A DNA stretch of 36,178 nt from GCA-2687515 sp002687515. GTDB lineage: Bacteria > Pseudomonadota > Alphaproteobacteria > Rhodospirillales > UBA2165. Of this stretch, positions 1 through 8,665 are shown piece after piece; positions within the stretch are counted from its first letter, which is position 1, and every line of letters starts with the position of its first letter. Below the pieces are notes generated by a model, which searched no databases, was not told the DNA's origin, and was given only the letters and a program-made list of their open reading frames with translations. The translations under genes and the position numbers were made by a program. Where the stretch lies: assembly GCA_030745835.1 (NCBI GenBank), contig JASLNU010000127.1, positions 1-36,178 of the forward strand. The letters run 5' to 3'.

Positions 1-123
1 GAAGAATGGAAGGCCGGAACTGACGCCGAGATCGATGAAAAGGAACGACACCAGGAAGAAATCGCCCGTATGGATGAGGAAGATAGACTGAAGTTGGAGG
101 CGAGGAGAAAGGAAAAAAAATAA
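1..123 (+). CDS. C-terminal fragment of an unknown charged protein
   Basis: Frame 1 is open from the window edge to TAA at 121-123, giving 40 residues of a C-terminus rich in Glu, Lys, Arg and Asp and ending in a Lys run (RRKEKK). The composition suggests a helical, possibly coiled-coil tail. The 5' end lies outside the window, so neither family nor full length can be judged. The DNA is purine-rich and AT-richer than the core genes to the right, which fits accessory DNA, but this is inference. A chance open frame cannot be excluded at this length. Confidence 0.5.
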   Translation, partial: EEWKAGTDAEIDEKERHQEEIARMDEEDRLKLEARRKEKK

Positions 124-543
124 TAGCGTGTTTGCGCCGTCGCTCGATCAATTCAGCCTCATGGGGCGAACTAATATATAAAGCGTGAAAAATATCTGAG
201 TTCGTATCTCCGATTTCCTGAATATTACGTCGTGCCGGAGGAGCGGTGCGTCAGAATGTCGATCGCGTTCAGGGTTTGGGTCTCTATTCCGTCAAATAGG
301 CTTATTTCCACCGGGTAACCGGCACCGGATGCGCGGTGCTTTGCGAGGCTATGAGGCCGTCAACGTCTAGCTCCATAAGTCTCACAGACTTACGTTGCTG
401 GACAGATTGGGATCAGGTTTGGCTAGGCACCCCAGATCATCCCGCCATATCCCGGTGAATGCCGTTTTAAACGTGGGTACAGGCGTGGGTATGAATAATT
501 CATAAATATAACTAATTGAAAATAAACACATAATCAGAAAGAT
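124..543. other. Gene-poor 420-bp stretch left of tRNA-Gln
   Basis: I find no convincing gene here. The last 70 bases (about 475-543) are strongly AT-rich. A small hairpin lies at 376-392: TAAGTCT, loop CAC, AGACTTA, and CAACG (361-365) can pair with CGTTG (393-397) outside it. On the minus strand a short open frame runs from about 517 down to a TGA near 384 without a usable start, so it is at best a relic. The stretch begins at the 3' end of a tRNA gene, a classic integration site for mobile elements, but no integrase is visible. Confidence 0.5.
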
Positions 544-620
544 TGGCTGGGGCGGGAGGATTCGAACCTCCGAATGCCGATACCAAAAACCGGTGCCTTA
601 GTCCACTTGGCTACGCCCCA
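544..620 (-). tRNA. tRNA-Gln (anticodon UUG)
   Basis: Read on the minus strand, the sequence folds as a standard cloverleaf. The 7-bp acceptor stem TGGGGCG pairs with CGCCCCA. The anticodon stem CCGGT/ATCGG encloses the loop TTTTGGT, which places TTG at positions 34-36. The T arm is GGAGG-TTCGAAT-CCTCC, and the discriminator G is followed by an encoded CCA (544-546). It decodes CAA and, by wobble, CAG. It lies downstream of ispE on the same strand. The first anticodon base is U, so it is not a queuosine substrate. Confidence 0.97.
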
Positions 621-696
621 TTCGCGATTCGATGCCGGCGCAATGTACGCAACCTGGCGGCGCTCGGCAACCGTTTGGGCGGTGCTGGAAGGTGAT

Positions 697-1593
697 TCAA
701 CCGCCGCTCAGCGATGTCGCCGCCAGCCACCAATCGGGCTCCGCCAGGCGGAGTCGGCCGGCGGCGGCTTCGGCGGCGCGCAAATCGTCGAAAATGGCGA
801 AACAGGTGGCGCCCGATCCGGACATGCGGGCCAGGCGCGCGCCGGGCAATGCGGCCAGGGTTTCAAGGACGCGCTCGATCACCGGCGCCATGCCGATCGC
901 CGCATCGGTCAACTGGTTGCTCCGCGCCGCCAGTAGATTTGCCAGGGCGGCGGCATCGGGCGGCGCCTCGGCGAACCGGGCGGCGCCGCCGAACGGGCCG
1001 GCGCGTCCGGCGAAAACCTTCGGCGTCGGCACCGGCACGCCGGCATTGACCAGCACCAGCCCGGCATCGGGCAAGGGCGGCGCCGGGTCGATAATTTCGC
1101 CGATGCCGCCGACAAAAGCCGCGCGCCCGGCCATGCAGACCGGCACGTCGGCGCCGAGGGACGCGGCCAGGCCGTCCATGCCGGCCGCATCGGGTGCGAT
1201 CCGCCAAAGCTCGGCCAGCGCCTTCAAGGCCGCCGCCGCGTCCGCCGAGCCGCCGCCGATGCCGGCGGCAACCGGGAGATTCTTGCTCAGCCGGATATGG
1301 GCGCGGGCCGGGCGCCCGGCACTTTCGGCCAAGGCCGTTGCGGCGCGCAGCACCAGATTGTCATCTTCGGCCCGCATGCTGGCCCGGAGCGCGGCGGCGT
1401 ACGGGCCGTCTATGTCCAGGTGCAGGCTATCGGCGTCTTCGACCGCAACCCAATCGCCGAGATCGGCAAATACGATCAGCGAATCGAGGGTGTGATATCC
1501 GTCGGCGCGCCTGCCGGTGACATGCAGGTAGAGATTTATTTTGGCCGGCGCCTTACAGGTGACGATGGCGCCCGCCTGATCGGTGTTGCTCAT
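697..1593 (-). CDS. ispE: 4-diphosphocytidyl-2-C-methyl-D-erythritol kinase
   Basis: Cytosolic GHMP-superfamily kinase that phosphorylates the 2-OH of CDP-methylerythritol in the MEP pathway to isoprenoids. At 298 residues it has normal family length. The N-terminal substrate motif PAKIN is at residues 16-20 and is followed by DGYHTLDSL. The glycine-rich ATP loop PVAAGIGGGSADAAA is at about 107-121, and the third GHMP motif, MSGSGATCF, is near 258-266. The start ATG overlaps the stop of the upstream TPR gene by four bases (1590-1593, ATGA), so the two are probably translationally coupled. Gene order and motifs leave little doubt about identity. Confidence 0.96.
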   Translation of the reverse strand: MSNTDQAGAIVTCKAPAKINLYLHVTGRRADGYHTLDSLIVFADLGDWVAVEDADSLHLDIDGPYAAALRASMRAEDDNLVLRAATALAESAGRPARAHIRLSKNLPVAAGIGGGSADAAAALKALAELWRIAPDAAGMDGLAASLGADVPVCMAGRAAFVGGIGEIIDPAPPLPDAGLVLVNAGVPVPTPKVFAGRAGPFGGAARFAEAPPDAAALANLLAARSNQLTDAAIGMAPVIERVLETLAALPGARLARMSGSGATCFAIFDDLRAAEAAAGRLRLAEPDWWLAATSLSGG

Positions 1594-3317
1594 CCGTCCT
1601 TGAGGCCGCCGCGCAGTTTTTTCTTGATTTTACCGATCTGATCGGGCTCCGGTTCCAGCGCCAGCGCCCGTTCCCATTGGAAGCGGGCTTCATTGCGCCG
1701 GCCGACCTTCCAATAGACGTCGCCGAGATGGTCGTTGATGGTCGGATCCTCGGGCCTCAAGACGACGGCGCGTTCCAGATTCTTGACCGCGCCCTCGATA
1801 TCGCCGAGCCGGTACAGCACCCAGCCGAGGCTGTCGACGATATAGCCGTCGCGGGGCCTTTTTTTTGCGGCGGTTTCGATCATCTTGCGCGCCCGGTCCA
1901 GGTTTTTGCCCTGTTCGACCCACGAATAACCCAGATAATTGAGCACGAACGGCTGACCCGGTTCCAGTTCCAGGGCCTTCAGGAAATCGGCTTCCGCCAC
2001 GGCCCAGTTCTTGATCCGCTCGTTGGCGATGCCGTTGGTATAGAGCAGCGACCAGTGCTGGCGCTGTAATGACGGGATGCGCGCCTTGGCGTCGGCGTAG
2101 GCGCGCGTTGCCTCGCGGTAACGCTTGCGCCGGCGCAAGATATCGCCGAGCCGGACCAGCGCGTTGTGGCGCTTTTTGTCGGCGCGCGCCATGGCGCGCA
2201 GTTCGCGCACGGCGTCATCGATCTTGTCGAGGCTGTCGAAATTGTCGGCGATGCGCAGCCGCGCCGTCATCGCATAGGATGGATTCTTGGCGATGATTCT
2301 GTATTCCTTGATCGCCGCCGCATTGCGTTGTTGCGATTCCAGGATTTCGGCGATCAACAGCCGGGCGATGGTGAAATCCGGTTTCAAACGGACCGCGAGG
2401 CGCGCGAATATCAGCGCCTGGCGCGCGTTCTGCTGCTGGATCGAGCCGGCCAGGCTGAACATCGCCTCGGCGACGCCCTCGGTGGCGTCAGAGATTTCGG
2501 GGGCCGGCTTGTTGCCCGCCTCGAGACGCCGAAAGGCGCTGGTCAGCATGGTCGATGCCGGATGCGCCTTCATGTAGGTGTTGTATAGCGCCCGCGCATC
2601 CTCGGTCCGCCCGGACAGCTCCAGGAAATTACCGTAAAGCTGCGTCAGGCGAAGGTTGGGACGGTTCCTTTGCGCGATCGCCGCCTTGAACTGCGCATCG
2701 GCCTGGCTGGTATTCTTGCTGAGAACGTTGATCAGCGCCGAATGGGCGCCAAAGAGGGCGGTGAACGCCTTGTTTTTGCCGCTGGCGTCAAGCTCGGCCA
2801 GGGCTTCTTCGTGCCTGTTCAAGGCGGTAAGCACCCATGCCCGGATTAGCGGCAGGCTAAAAAGATTGAGCCCGGTCTTGGGCAGGGCGGCGAGGGTTTT
2901 GTCGGCCGCTTGCAAGCGTCCATTGCGCAAATCTTCGACGGTCAACAGTAATTCAGCCAAATTGTTGCCATTGCCCTTATCGCCGGCCAATTCGCGCGTC
3001 AGCGGCAGGGCTTCATCGATGCGCCCTTCGGCGATCAGCAGAAAGGTCACGCGGCGCAGGATATTGCGGTTGCCGGGAAACTTTTTCAAGGTCGCTTGGT
3101 AAAACTCGATGGCGGCGTCCGGATCGCGCGCATATTGGGCATGCCGGCCGGCCAGATAGCTGCCCAGCGGCGACGCGGTTATCGATTTCGTATCAACGGT
3201 TCCAAAGGTTTTGGCGGCCGCCGGACCGGCCGTCATCGCACATGCAAGCAGGGCCGCCGCCGCCAGGGTTCGGTATGGTTTCGTACGCGCGCCTTCAAAG
3301 CGGCTGTTCATGACCAC
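1590..3317 (-). CDS. Secreted or envelope-anchored TPR protein
   Basis: This 575-residue protein has a basic N-terminus and a hydrophobic segment (AAAALLACAMTAGPAAA) that reads as a cleavable signal peptide, so it should act in the periplasm or at the outer membrane. From about residue 55 to the end it is built of helical tetratricopeptide-like repeats; the clearest are at the C-terminus, where Gly/Ala/Tyr positions of the TPR consensus recur (LNYLGYSWVEQGKN, VDSLGWVLYRLGDIEGAV, NDHLGDVYWKVGRRNEA). TPR arrays are protein-binding scaffolds; the partner is unknown. GTG at 3317 is chosen because GGAG lies 8 bases upstream. ATG at 3311 is the alternative, with wider spacing. It is coupled to ispE by a 4-base overlap, and a 25-bp-arm hairpin sits just upstream. 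Confidence 0.88.
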   Translation of the reverse strand: MVMNSRFEGARTKPYRTLAAAALLACAMTAGPAAAKTFGTVDTKSITASPLGSYLAGRHAQYARDPDAAIEFYQATLKKFPGNRNILRRVTFLLIAEGRIDEALPLTRELAGDKGNGNNLAELLLTVEDLRNGRLQAADKTLAALPKTGLNLFSLPLIRAWVLTALNRHEEALAELDASGKNKAFTALFGAHSALINVLSKNTSQADAQFKAAIAQRNRPNLRLTQLYGNFLELSGRTEDARALYNTYMKAHPASTMLTSAFRRLEAGNKPAPEISDATEGVAEAMFSLAGSIQQQNARQALIFARLAVRLKPDFTIARLLIAEILESQQRNAAAIKEYRIIAKNPSYAMTARLRIADNFDSLDKIDDAVRELRAMARADKKRHNALVRLGDILRRRKRYREATRAYADAKARIPSLQRQHWSLLYTNGIANERIKNWAVAEADFLKALELEPGQPFVLNYLGYSWVEQGKNLDRARKMIETAAKKRPRDGYIVDSLGWVLYRLGDIEGAVKNLERAVVLRPEDPTINDHLGDVYWKVGRRNEARFQWERALALEPEPDQIGKIKKKLRGGLKDG

Positions 3318-3370
3318 AAAGAAATCTCCAATTTGGACCGGTTAAAGATAAACGTCATTGCCGGCGGAAG

Positions 3371-3423
3371 CTAGTGGATAGAATCAAACATATGGGCACC
3401 ATATGTTAGATTCTATCCACTAG
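3371..3423. repeat. Near-perfect 25-bp-arm inverted repeat
   Basis: The left arm 3371-3395 and right arm 3399-3423 are reverse complements with a single mismatch (a T/A position inside AAACATATGG versus CCATATGTTAG), separated by the loop GCA. The ends read CTAGTGGATAG and CTATCCACTAG. It lies between the ETF-QO stop and the TPR gene start, which are on the same strand. There is no T-run after either arm, so it is not a classic intrinsic terminator. It could be an operator, a processing or stability hairpin in the mRNA, or a remnant of a small palindromic repeat. Confidence 0.85.
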
Positions 3424-3501
3424 TTTAAAGGCGCGCCCGAATTTCCTCAAACGTGAATAGCGAGCGCACAATTTCACGCGCATCGGGCGCGGTTTGGAAG
3501 C

Positions 3502-5142
3502 CTACATATTGGGATAATTGGGGCCACCGCCGCCTTCCGGCACGACCCAGGTGATGTTCTGGGTCGGATCCTTGATATCGCAGGTTTTGCAGTGAACGCA
3601 GTTCTGGGCATTGATCTGCAAACGGGTGGCGCCGTCTTCCTCGATAAATTCATAGACGCCGGCCGGGCAGAAGCGGGCCTCGGGCCCGTCATAGTCGGCG
3701 AAATTCACATTCATCGGCACATCCGCGTCCTTGAGGACCAGATGCACCGGCTGGTTTTCCTCGTGATTGGTGTTCGAAAGATACACCGATGACGGCTTAT
3801 CGAAGGTAATCTCGCCATCGGGCTTGGGGTAATCGATCTGGCGCGCCTCGGCGGCCTTTTTGAGCCGGTCGTGATCGCTATGGTGATGCAGCGTCCATGG
3901 CGCCCGCCCGGCAAACAGATAGGTGTCGATGCCCGACAGGACGAATCCGACCCACAGGCCCCAGCGGAAGGAAGGACGGACGTTGCGGGCCTTCTTCAAT
4001 TCCGCCCACAGCCAGGATTGCTTAAGTTTTTCCGGATAGGCGTCAAGCTCCGGCCGGTCCGCGTCCGGGGCGGCATCCGCGGTAAGCGTTTCGAAGGCGG
4101 CCTCGGCCGCCGTCATGCCCGATTTCATGGCGGTATGGCTGCCCTTGATCTTGGGAACGTTCACGAATCCCGCCGCATCGCCGATCAGCGCGCCGCCCGG
4201 AAAACAAAGCTCCGGGATCGACTGGAAGCCGCCTTCGACGAGCGCGCGGGCGCCATAGGCGATGCGCCGGCCGCCCTCGAGCAGGGGTTTGACGGTGGGA
4301 TGCAGCTTGAAACGCTGCATTTCGTCATAGGGGCTGAGATGCGGGTTGCTGTAATCGAGGCCGATGATAAAGCCGAGCGCCACCTGATTGTCCTCGAGAT
4401 GATAGACAAAGGATCCGCCATAGGTATCGCTGGTCAGCGGCCACCCCACCGTGTGCGCCACCGAGCCGGCATCATGCTTGGCCGGATCGACCTCCCACAA
4501 TTCCTTGATGCCGATGCCATAGGTCTGCGGGTCCGAATTCCGGTCCAGCCCGAATTTCTCGATAACCGTCTTGGTCAGCGATCCGCGGCAGCCCTCGGCG
4601 AACAGGGTATGGGCGGCGTGCAGTTCGACGCCCGGCTGGTGATTTTCCGTCGGCTCGCCATCCTCGCCGACGCCCATATCGCCGGTGGCGATGCCCCTCA
4701 CCCGGCCGGCATCGTCATACAGCACCTCGGCCGCCGCGAAGCCGGGATAGATTTCGACGCCCATTGCCTCCGCCTGTTCGGCCAGCCAGCGGCAAAGATT
4801 GCCGAGGCTGATGATGAAATTGCCATGGTTGTTCATCTGCGGCGGCGTCGGCAGCCGCAACGAGCCCGACCTGGTCAAAAAAAGGAATCGTTCCTTGGTC
4901 ACCGGTGTTTTCAACGGCGCCCCCAAATCGCGCCAATTGGGAAACAATTCTTCCAGCGCGCGCGGCTCGACAACGGCGCCGGACAAGATGTGGGCGCCGA
5001 TTTCCGAGCCCTTTTCGACGATGCAGACGCCGATCTCTTGGGCCTGCTCCGCCGCCAGTTGCTTGAGGCGGATGGCCGCCGCCAGTCCCGATGGTCCGGC
5101 GCCGACAACGACGACATCATATTCCATCGATTCGCGTTCCAT
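3502..5142 (-). CDS. Electron-transfer flavoprotein-ubiquinone oxidoreductase
   Basis: ETF-QO takes electrons from reduced ETF, which is fed by acyl-CoA and other dehydrogenases, and passes them to ubiquinone at the inner membrane. The 546 residues match family length. The FAD dinucleotide motif GAGPSG is at residues 14-19, and a second FAD-binding stretch (GGALIGDAAGFVNVPKIKG) lies near the middle. The C-terminal 4Fe-4S ligands are visible as Cys492, Cys515, Cys518 and Cys521 (CPAGVYEF and NCVHCKTCDI). ATG 5142 has AGGGG eight bases upstream; ATG 5127 is possible. It diverges from the UDG gene across about 110 bp that must hold both promoters. No etfA or etfB is in the window. Confidence 0.97.
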   Translation of the reverse strand: MERESMEYDVVVVGAGPSGLAAAIRLKQLAAEQAQEIGVCIVEKGSEIGAHILSGAVVEPRALEELFPNWRDLGAPLKTPVTKERFLFLTRSGSLRLPTPPQMNNHGNFIISLGNLCRWLAEQAEAMGVEIYPGFAAAEVLYDDAGRVRGIATGDMGVGEDGEPTENHQPGVELHAAHTLFAEGCRGSLTKTVIEKFGLDRNSDPQTYGIGIKELWEVDPAKHDAGSVAHTVGWPLTSDTYGGSFVYHLEDNQVALGFIIGLDYSNPHLSPYDEMQRFKLHPTVKPLLEGGRRIAYGARALVEGGFQSIPELCFPGGALIGDAAGFVNVPKIKGSHTAMKSGMTAAEAAFETLTADAAPDADRPELDAYPEKLKQSWLWAELKKARNVRPSFRWGLWVGFVLSGIDTYLFAGRAPWTLHHHSDHDRLKKAAEARQIDYPKPDGEITFDKPSSVYLSNTNHEENQPVHLVLKDADVPMNVNFADYDGPEARFCPAGVYEFIEEDGATRLQINAQNCVHCKTCDIKDPTQNITWVVPEGGGGPNYPNM

Positions 5143-5254
5143 GAGCGATTCCCCTAACGAACTGTGGCAAACTCCGGCAAATTCCGGTCCGTCCCGACCA
5201 TGTTCCGGCGAACCGGAGGTGTCAACCTCGCGGCCGATCTGTTATCATTTTCCA

Positions 5255-6115
5255 ATGGCGGATACGGAACATTTGCGCCAATCCCTGGCTTGGCATTTGG
5301 ACGCCGGCGTCGATGAATGTATCGGCGAGGCGCCGGCCGACCGCTTCGCCGAATCGCGGGCGGCGTCGACCGGGCCGGCGCAATCGGCCGGGCCATTGCC
5401 GAAGAAGGAACCTAAACGGCCGGCGCGCGCCGCGAAAAAAGACGCCCCGGACCGCGCTCGGGCCCCGGATCCAGCCCCCGATCCGTCGCCTGCGCAGAGC
5501 ACGCCCGAGAAAGCTGTGCAAAACGCCTGCGCCCTGGCCGGCAACGCCGAAACGCTCGACGAATTGCGCGCCGCCGTCGACCGGTTCGAGGATTGCGCGC
5601 TCAAGAAAACGGCGACCAACACCGTGTTCGCGGACGGCAATCCCAACGCACGCATCATGTTTATCGGTGAAGCGCCCGGCGCCGACGAGGACCGCCAGGG
5701 ACTTCCCTTCGTCGGCGTCTCGGGCCAATTGCTGGACCGGATGCTGGCATCCATCGGCCTCGACCGGCAAAGCTTCTACATCACCAACATCGTTTTCTGG
5801 CGGCCGCCCGGAAACCGCAATCCGACGATCAACGAAATCGCCGCCTGTTTGCCTTTCATCGAGCGCCATATCGAGCTGGTGGATCCCGAAATTCTGGTCC
5901 CTCTTGGCGGTCCGGCGGCGAAAACCCTCTTGGCCCGGCAAGAGGGAATCACCCGCATGCGCGGCAAGTGGTTCGCCTATTCGACGCCGAAAATGGCGCG
6001 CCCCGTCAATGCCATGCCGTTTTTCCACCCCGCCTACCTGTTGCGCTCGCCGGCCCGCAAACGCGAGGCCTGGCGCGACCTTCTGGCGATCAAGGCGAAG
6101 CTCGACGGCGCCTGA
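5255..6115 (+). CDS. Uracil-DNA glycosylase, family 4-like
   Basis: Removes uracil from DNA to start base-excision repair. The protein is 286 residues. Residues 1-85 are a low-complexity, Pro/Ala/Lys-rich, probably disordered leader. The catalytic domain follows, with motif GEAPGADEDRQG at 138-149 and FFHPAYLL at 256-263, both typical of family 4. Of the four cysteines that usually hold the 4Fe-4S cluster, only those matching Cys114 and Cys198 are in place. Phe112-adjacent sequence lacks the paired Cys, and the usual Cys before RPPGNR is Trp182. ATG 5255 begins MADTEHL. An open frame continues upstream to 4799, but that part overlaps ETF-QO antisense and is not used. The gene is about 160 bp upstream of the transglycosylase gene. 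Confidence 0.92.
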   Translation: MADTEHLRQSLAWHLDAGVDECIGEAPADRFAESRAASTGPAQSAGPLPKKEPKRPARAAKKDAPDRARAPDPAPDPSPAQSTPEKAVQNACALAGNAETLDELRAAVDRFEDCALKKTATNTVFADGNPNARIMFIGEAPGADEDRQGLPFVGVSGQLLDRMLASIGLDRQSFYITNIVFWRPPGNRNPTINEIAACLPFIERHIELVDPEILVPLGGPAAKTLLARQEGITRMRGKWFAYSTPKMARPVNAMPFFHPAYLLRSPARKREAWRDLLAIKAKLDGA

Positions 6116-6279
6116 AACAATCAAAATGCCAGCGATTTTACCGGCGCCAGTTGCCTAGCGGCCTTGATTAACGTATGTTTCGCGCCGGGGGAGATAAGCG
6201 CGCTCAGCGATTATTGGGCGAATTTTGGCCGATCATCGGTCGGGGACTCTTGGGGAACGTTTAGTTAATTTCTGAATTC

Positions 6280-8148
6280 ATGGTTTTAGCTTCTGTACAA
6301 CGGATTCTGCTGAGCGGAATCGCCGCTACGGCGATTCTGGTCCTGGCCCTGCCTGGAACCGGGCGCGCCGCCGATGACAAGGCGCGCGCGGCGGAAAACA
6401 GGGGCGCCAAGCTAGAAACCGCGGCGCTCAATCAGGGCACGCCTAAGGATTGGGCGGCGGCGAGCCTGCCGGCGCTTTTGAACGAAGCCGATGCCGCCCG
6501 CTACCGTATTGTCTTCGAGTTGCAGAAGAACGGTGAATGGAAAGACGCCGACAAGATAATCAAACGCATTACGGATCGCGCCTTGATGGGGCATGTGCTT
6601 GCCCAACGCTACCTGCACCCGACCAAATACCGCTCCCGCTATAAGGAACTCAAGGCCTGGATGGCGAAGTACGCCGATCATCCGGAAGCCAGGCGCATTT
6701 ACAAGCTCGCCCTTCGCCGCCGCCCGAAAAACTGGAAGATGCCGAAGCCGCCAATAGCGGCCAAGGCCAACCGGGATTACGTCGCCGCCGCCTATGCCAG
6801 CAAGACCTATTCGCCGCGCAAGAAACTGAGCAAGGCGCAGCGTAAGGCGTATCGTGGATATCAAAGGCGGCTGCGCTGGTATCTGCGCAAAGGCTGGACC
6901 AAGGCGTTCAAGAAGCTGATCTCCGATAAAAGCATCCAGCGGCTTTACCATCCGGTCGAATTGGACCGCCAGCGGGCGCGTCTTGCGACCGGCTATTACG
7001 GCGCCGGGCGCGATCAATGGGCGCTGAACTGGGCGGAAAAAAGCACCAAACGTTCCGGTAAATACCTTCCCATAGCCCATTGGACGGCGGCTCTGGCCGC
7101 TTGGCGGCTCAAGGATTATCAAAAAGCCCTCGGCCATTTTGACGCGGTTTCCAAATCGGGCTATGCGTCGGGCTGGCTGATATCGGCGGGCGCGTTCTGG
7201 GCGGCGCGCGCCAGTTTGCGGGTTCGCCGGCCACAGGATTTCAACCGCTACCTGCGCGCCGCGACGGTTCATCCGAGAACCTTTTACGGCCTGCTGGCGC
7301 TCCGCTTGATGGATGTGGAAGCCAAGTTTAATTGGGCGCCGCCGCCGTTGGCCGGGGAAGCCTTGCAGGAATTGACCGTGGCGCCGGGCGGGCGGCGCGC
7401 CGTGATGCTGTTGCAGACCGGCGAAGACCACCGCGCCGAAACCGAGCTTAAGGCTTTGTTCGGGCGCACTTCGCCGGATCTGGCGCGCGCCATGCTGGCG
7501 CTGGCCGACCGGGCGCAAATGCCGTCGCTGGCGATGCGCCTCGGCGCGCTTTTGGTGCATAGCGGATCGGACCTCTACGATTCGACCGCCTACCCGGCGC
7601 CGGCGCTCACCAGTAAGGACGGCGAAGTGATCGACCGGGAATTGATCCTCGCCCTGATCCGCCAGGAATCGGGCTTCAACCCCAAGGCCAAGAGCCGCGC
7701 CGGCGCGCGCGGTCTGATGCAGTTGATGCCGAGGACCGCCAGTTTCGTCGCCAAGGACCGCCGCCTAAGGGGCGCCAGGCGCAATACGCTTTATGATCCC
7801 GAGCTTAATCTCAAGCTGGGCCAGAAATATATCGATATTTTGTTGAAGGACGCGCGCATCAAGGGCGATTTGTTCCGCATGCTGACCGCCTGGAACGCCG
7901 GGCCCGGCAACTTGAACAAATGGTCACGCAAGGTGCGGCACAACGACGATCCGCTGCTGTTTATCGAAAGCATACCGTCGCGCGAAACCCGTATATTCGT
8001 CGAGCGGGTTTTGACCAATTATTGGATCTACCGGATCAGGTTCGACCAATCGCTGGCATCCTTGGACGCCGTCGCCCGCGGCCATTGGCCGGTCTATACG
8101 TCGGAGCGCGATCAAACCGTCGAGGTTGCCGAGGATGGGCCACGCTAG
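6280..8148 (+). CDS. Slt-type soluble lytic murein transglycosylase
   Basis: Periplasmic enzyme that cleaves the MurNAc-GlcNAc bond of peptidoglycan, forming 1,6-anhydro ends. It has 622 residues. A signal peptide covers about 1-30 (LLSGIAATAILVLALPGTGRA). A long alpha-helical superhelical region like the U and L domains of Slt70 spans about 60-430. The C-terminal catalytic SLT domain starts near 450. Glu463 in LIRQESGFNP is the expected catalytic acid, followed by AGARGLMQLMP and the AWNAGPGN motif. No strong Shine-Dalgarno precedes ATG 6280, but the signal peptide supports this start. The 3' end overlaps moaB by 14 bases, so the pair is co-transcribed. Confidence 0.95.
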   Translation: MVLASVQRILLSGIAATAILVLALPGTGRAADDKARAAENRGAKLETAALNQGTPKDWAAASLPALLNEADAARYRIVFELQKNGEWKDADKIIKRITDRALMGHVLAQRYLHPTKYRSRYKELKAWMAKYADHPEARRIYKLALRRRPKNWKMPKPPIAAKANRDYVAAAYASKTYSPRKKLSKAQRKAYRGYQRRLRWYLRKGWTKAFKKLISDKSIQRLYHPVELDRQRARLATGYYGAGRDQWALNWAEKSTKRSGKYLPIAHWTAALAAWRLKDYQKALGHFDAVSKSGYASGWLISAGAFWAARASLRVRRPQDFNRYLRAATVHPRTFYGLLALRLMDVEAKFNWAPPPLAGEALQELTVAPGGRRAVMLLQTGEDHRAETELKALFGRTSPDLARAMLALADRAQMPSLAMRLGALLVHSGSDLYDSTAYPAPALTSKDGEVIDRELILALIRQESGFNPKAKSRAGARGLMQLMPRTASFVAKDRRLRGARRNTLYDPELNLKLGQKYIDILLKDARIKGDLFRMLTAWNAGPGNLNKWSRKVRHNDDPLLFIESIPSRETRIFVERVLTNYWIYRIRFDQSLASLDAVARGHWPVYTSERDQTVEVAEDGPR

Positions 8149-8665
8149 CGGCAATCGGGATTTTATCCCGATCAATATCGCGGTGCTGACGGTATCGGAT
8201 TCCCGTACCCTGGATGACGACCGCTCCGGCGATATACTGGCCGACCGATTGGGCGCCGCCGGCCATCTATTGGCGGCGCGCGAGATCGTCGTCGACGAGA
8301 TCGACACCATCGCCGCCAAACTGACCGAATATATCGAAAATCCGGGAATCGACGTGGTCATCACCACCGGCGGCACCGGCGTCACCGGGCGCGATGTCAC
8401 GCCCGAAGCCTTCGCCCGCGTCTGCGAAAAGGAAATCGCCGGCTTCGGCGAATTGTTCCGCATGCTCAGCTACGAAAAAATCGGTACCTCGGCCATGCAG
8501 TCGCGGGCCACCGCCGGGGTCGCCGGCGGCACCTATTTGTTTGCCTTGCCCGGCTCGCCCGGCGCCTGCCGCGACGGATGGGACGATATTCTGGTGCATC
8601 AGCTGGATTACCGGTTCACGCCCTGTAATTTCGTCGAAATGATGCCGCGTCTTACGGAAAAATAA
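8135..8665 (+). CDS. moaB: Molybdenum cofactor biosynthesis protein B
   Basis: MoaB/MogA-family protein that acts on molybdopterin in molybdenum cofactor synthesis, by adenylylation or a related step; the exact role varies between species. With the ATG start at 8135 it has 176 residues. The family signature is clear: AVLTVSDSRTLDDDRSGD near the N-terminus, the MPT-binding loop TTGGTGVTGRDVTPEA, and LPGSPGACRDGWDDIL near the C-terminus. A TTG nine bases earlier (8126) is open, but ATG 8135 has GAGG at a suitable distance. It overlaps the end of the transglycosylase gene. No other moa or mog gene is in the window. Confidence 0.94.
   Translation: MGHASGNRDFIPINIAVLTVSDSRTLDDDRSGDILADRLGAAGHLLAAREIVVDEIDTIAAKLTEYIENPGIDVVITTGGTGVTGRDVTPEAFARVCEKEIAGFGELFRMLSYEKIGTSAMQSRATAGVAGGTYLFALPGSPGACRDGWDDILVHQLDYRFTPCNFVEMMPRLTEK

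Noticed and set aside
3871..5157. Long plus-strand open frame of 428 codons opposite ETF-QO
   Set aside because: The minus strand carries an unambiguous ETF-QO with FAD and Fe-S motifs; the other strand has no domain.
4799..5254. N-terminal extension of the UDG frame
   Set aside because: It is antisense to ETF-QO, has no homology to UDG, and ATG 5255 gives the expected protein.
6412..7560. Long minus-strand open frame of 382 codons opposite the transglycosylase gene
   Set aside because: It is a GC-rich antisense shadow; the plus-strand frame has a signal peptide, Slt domain and catalytic motif.
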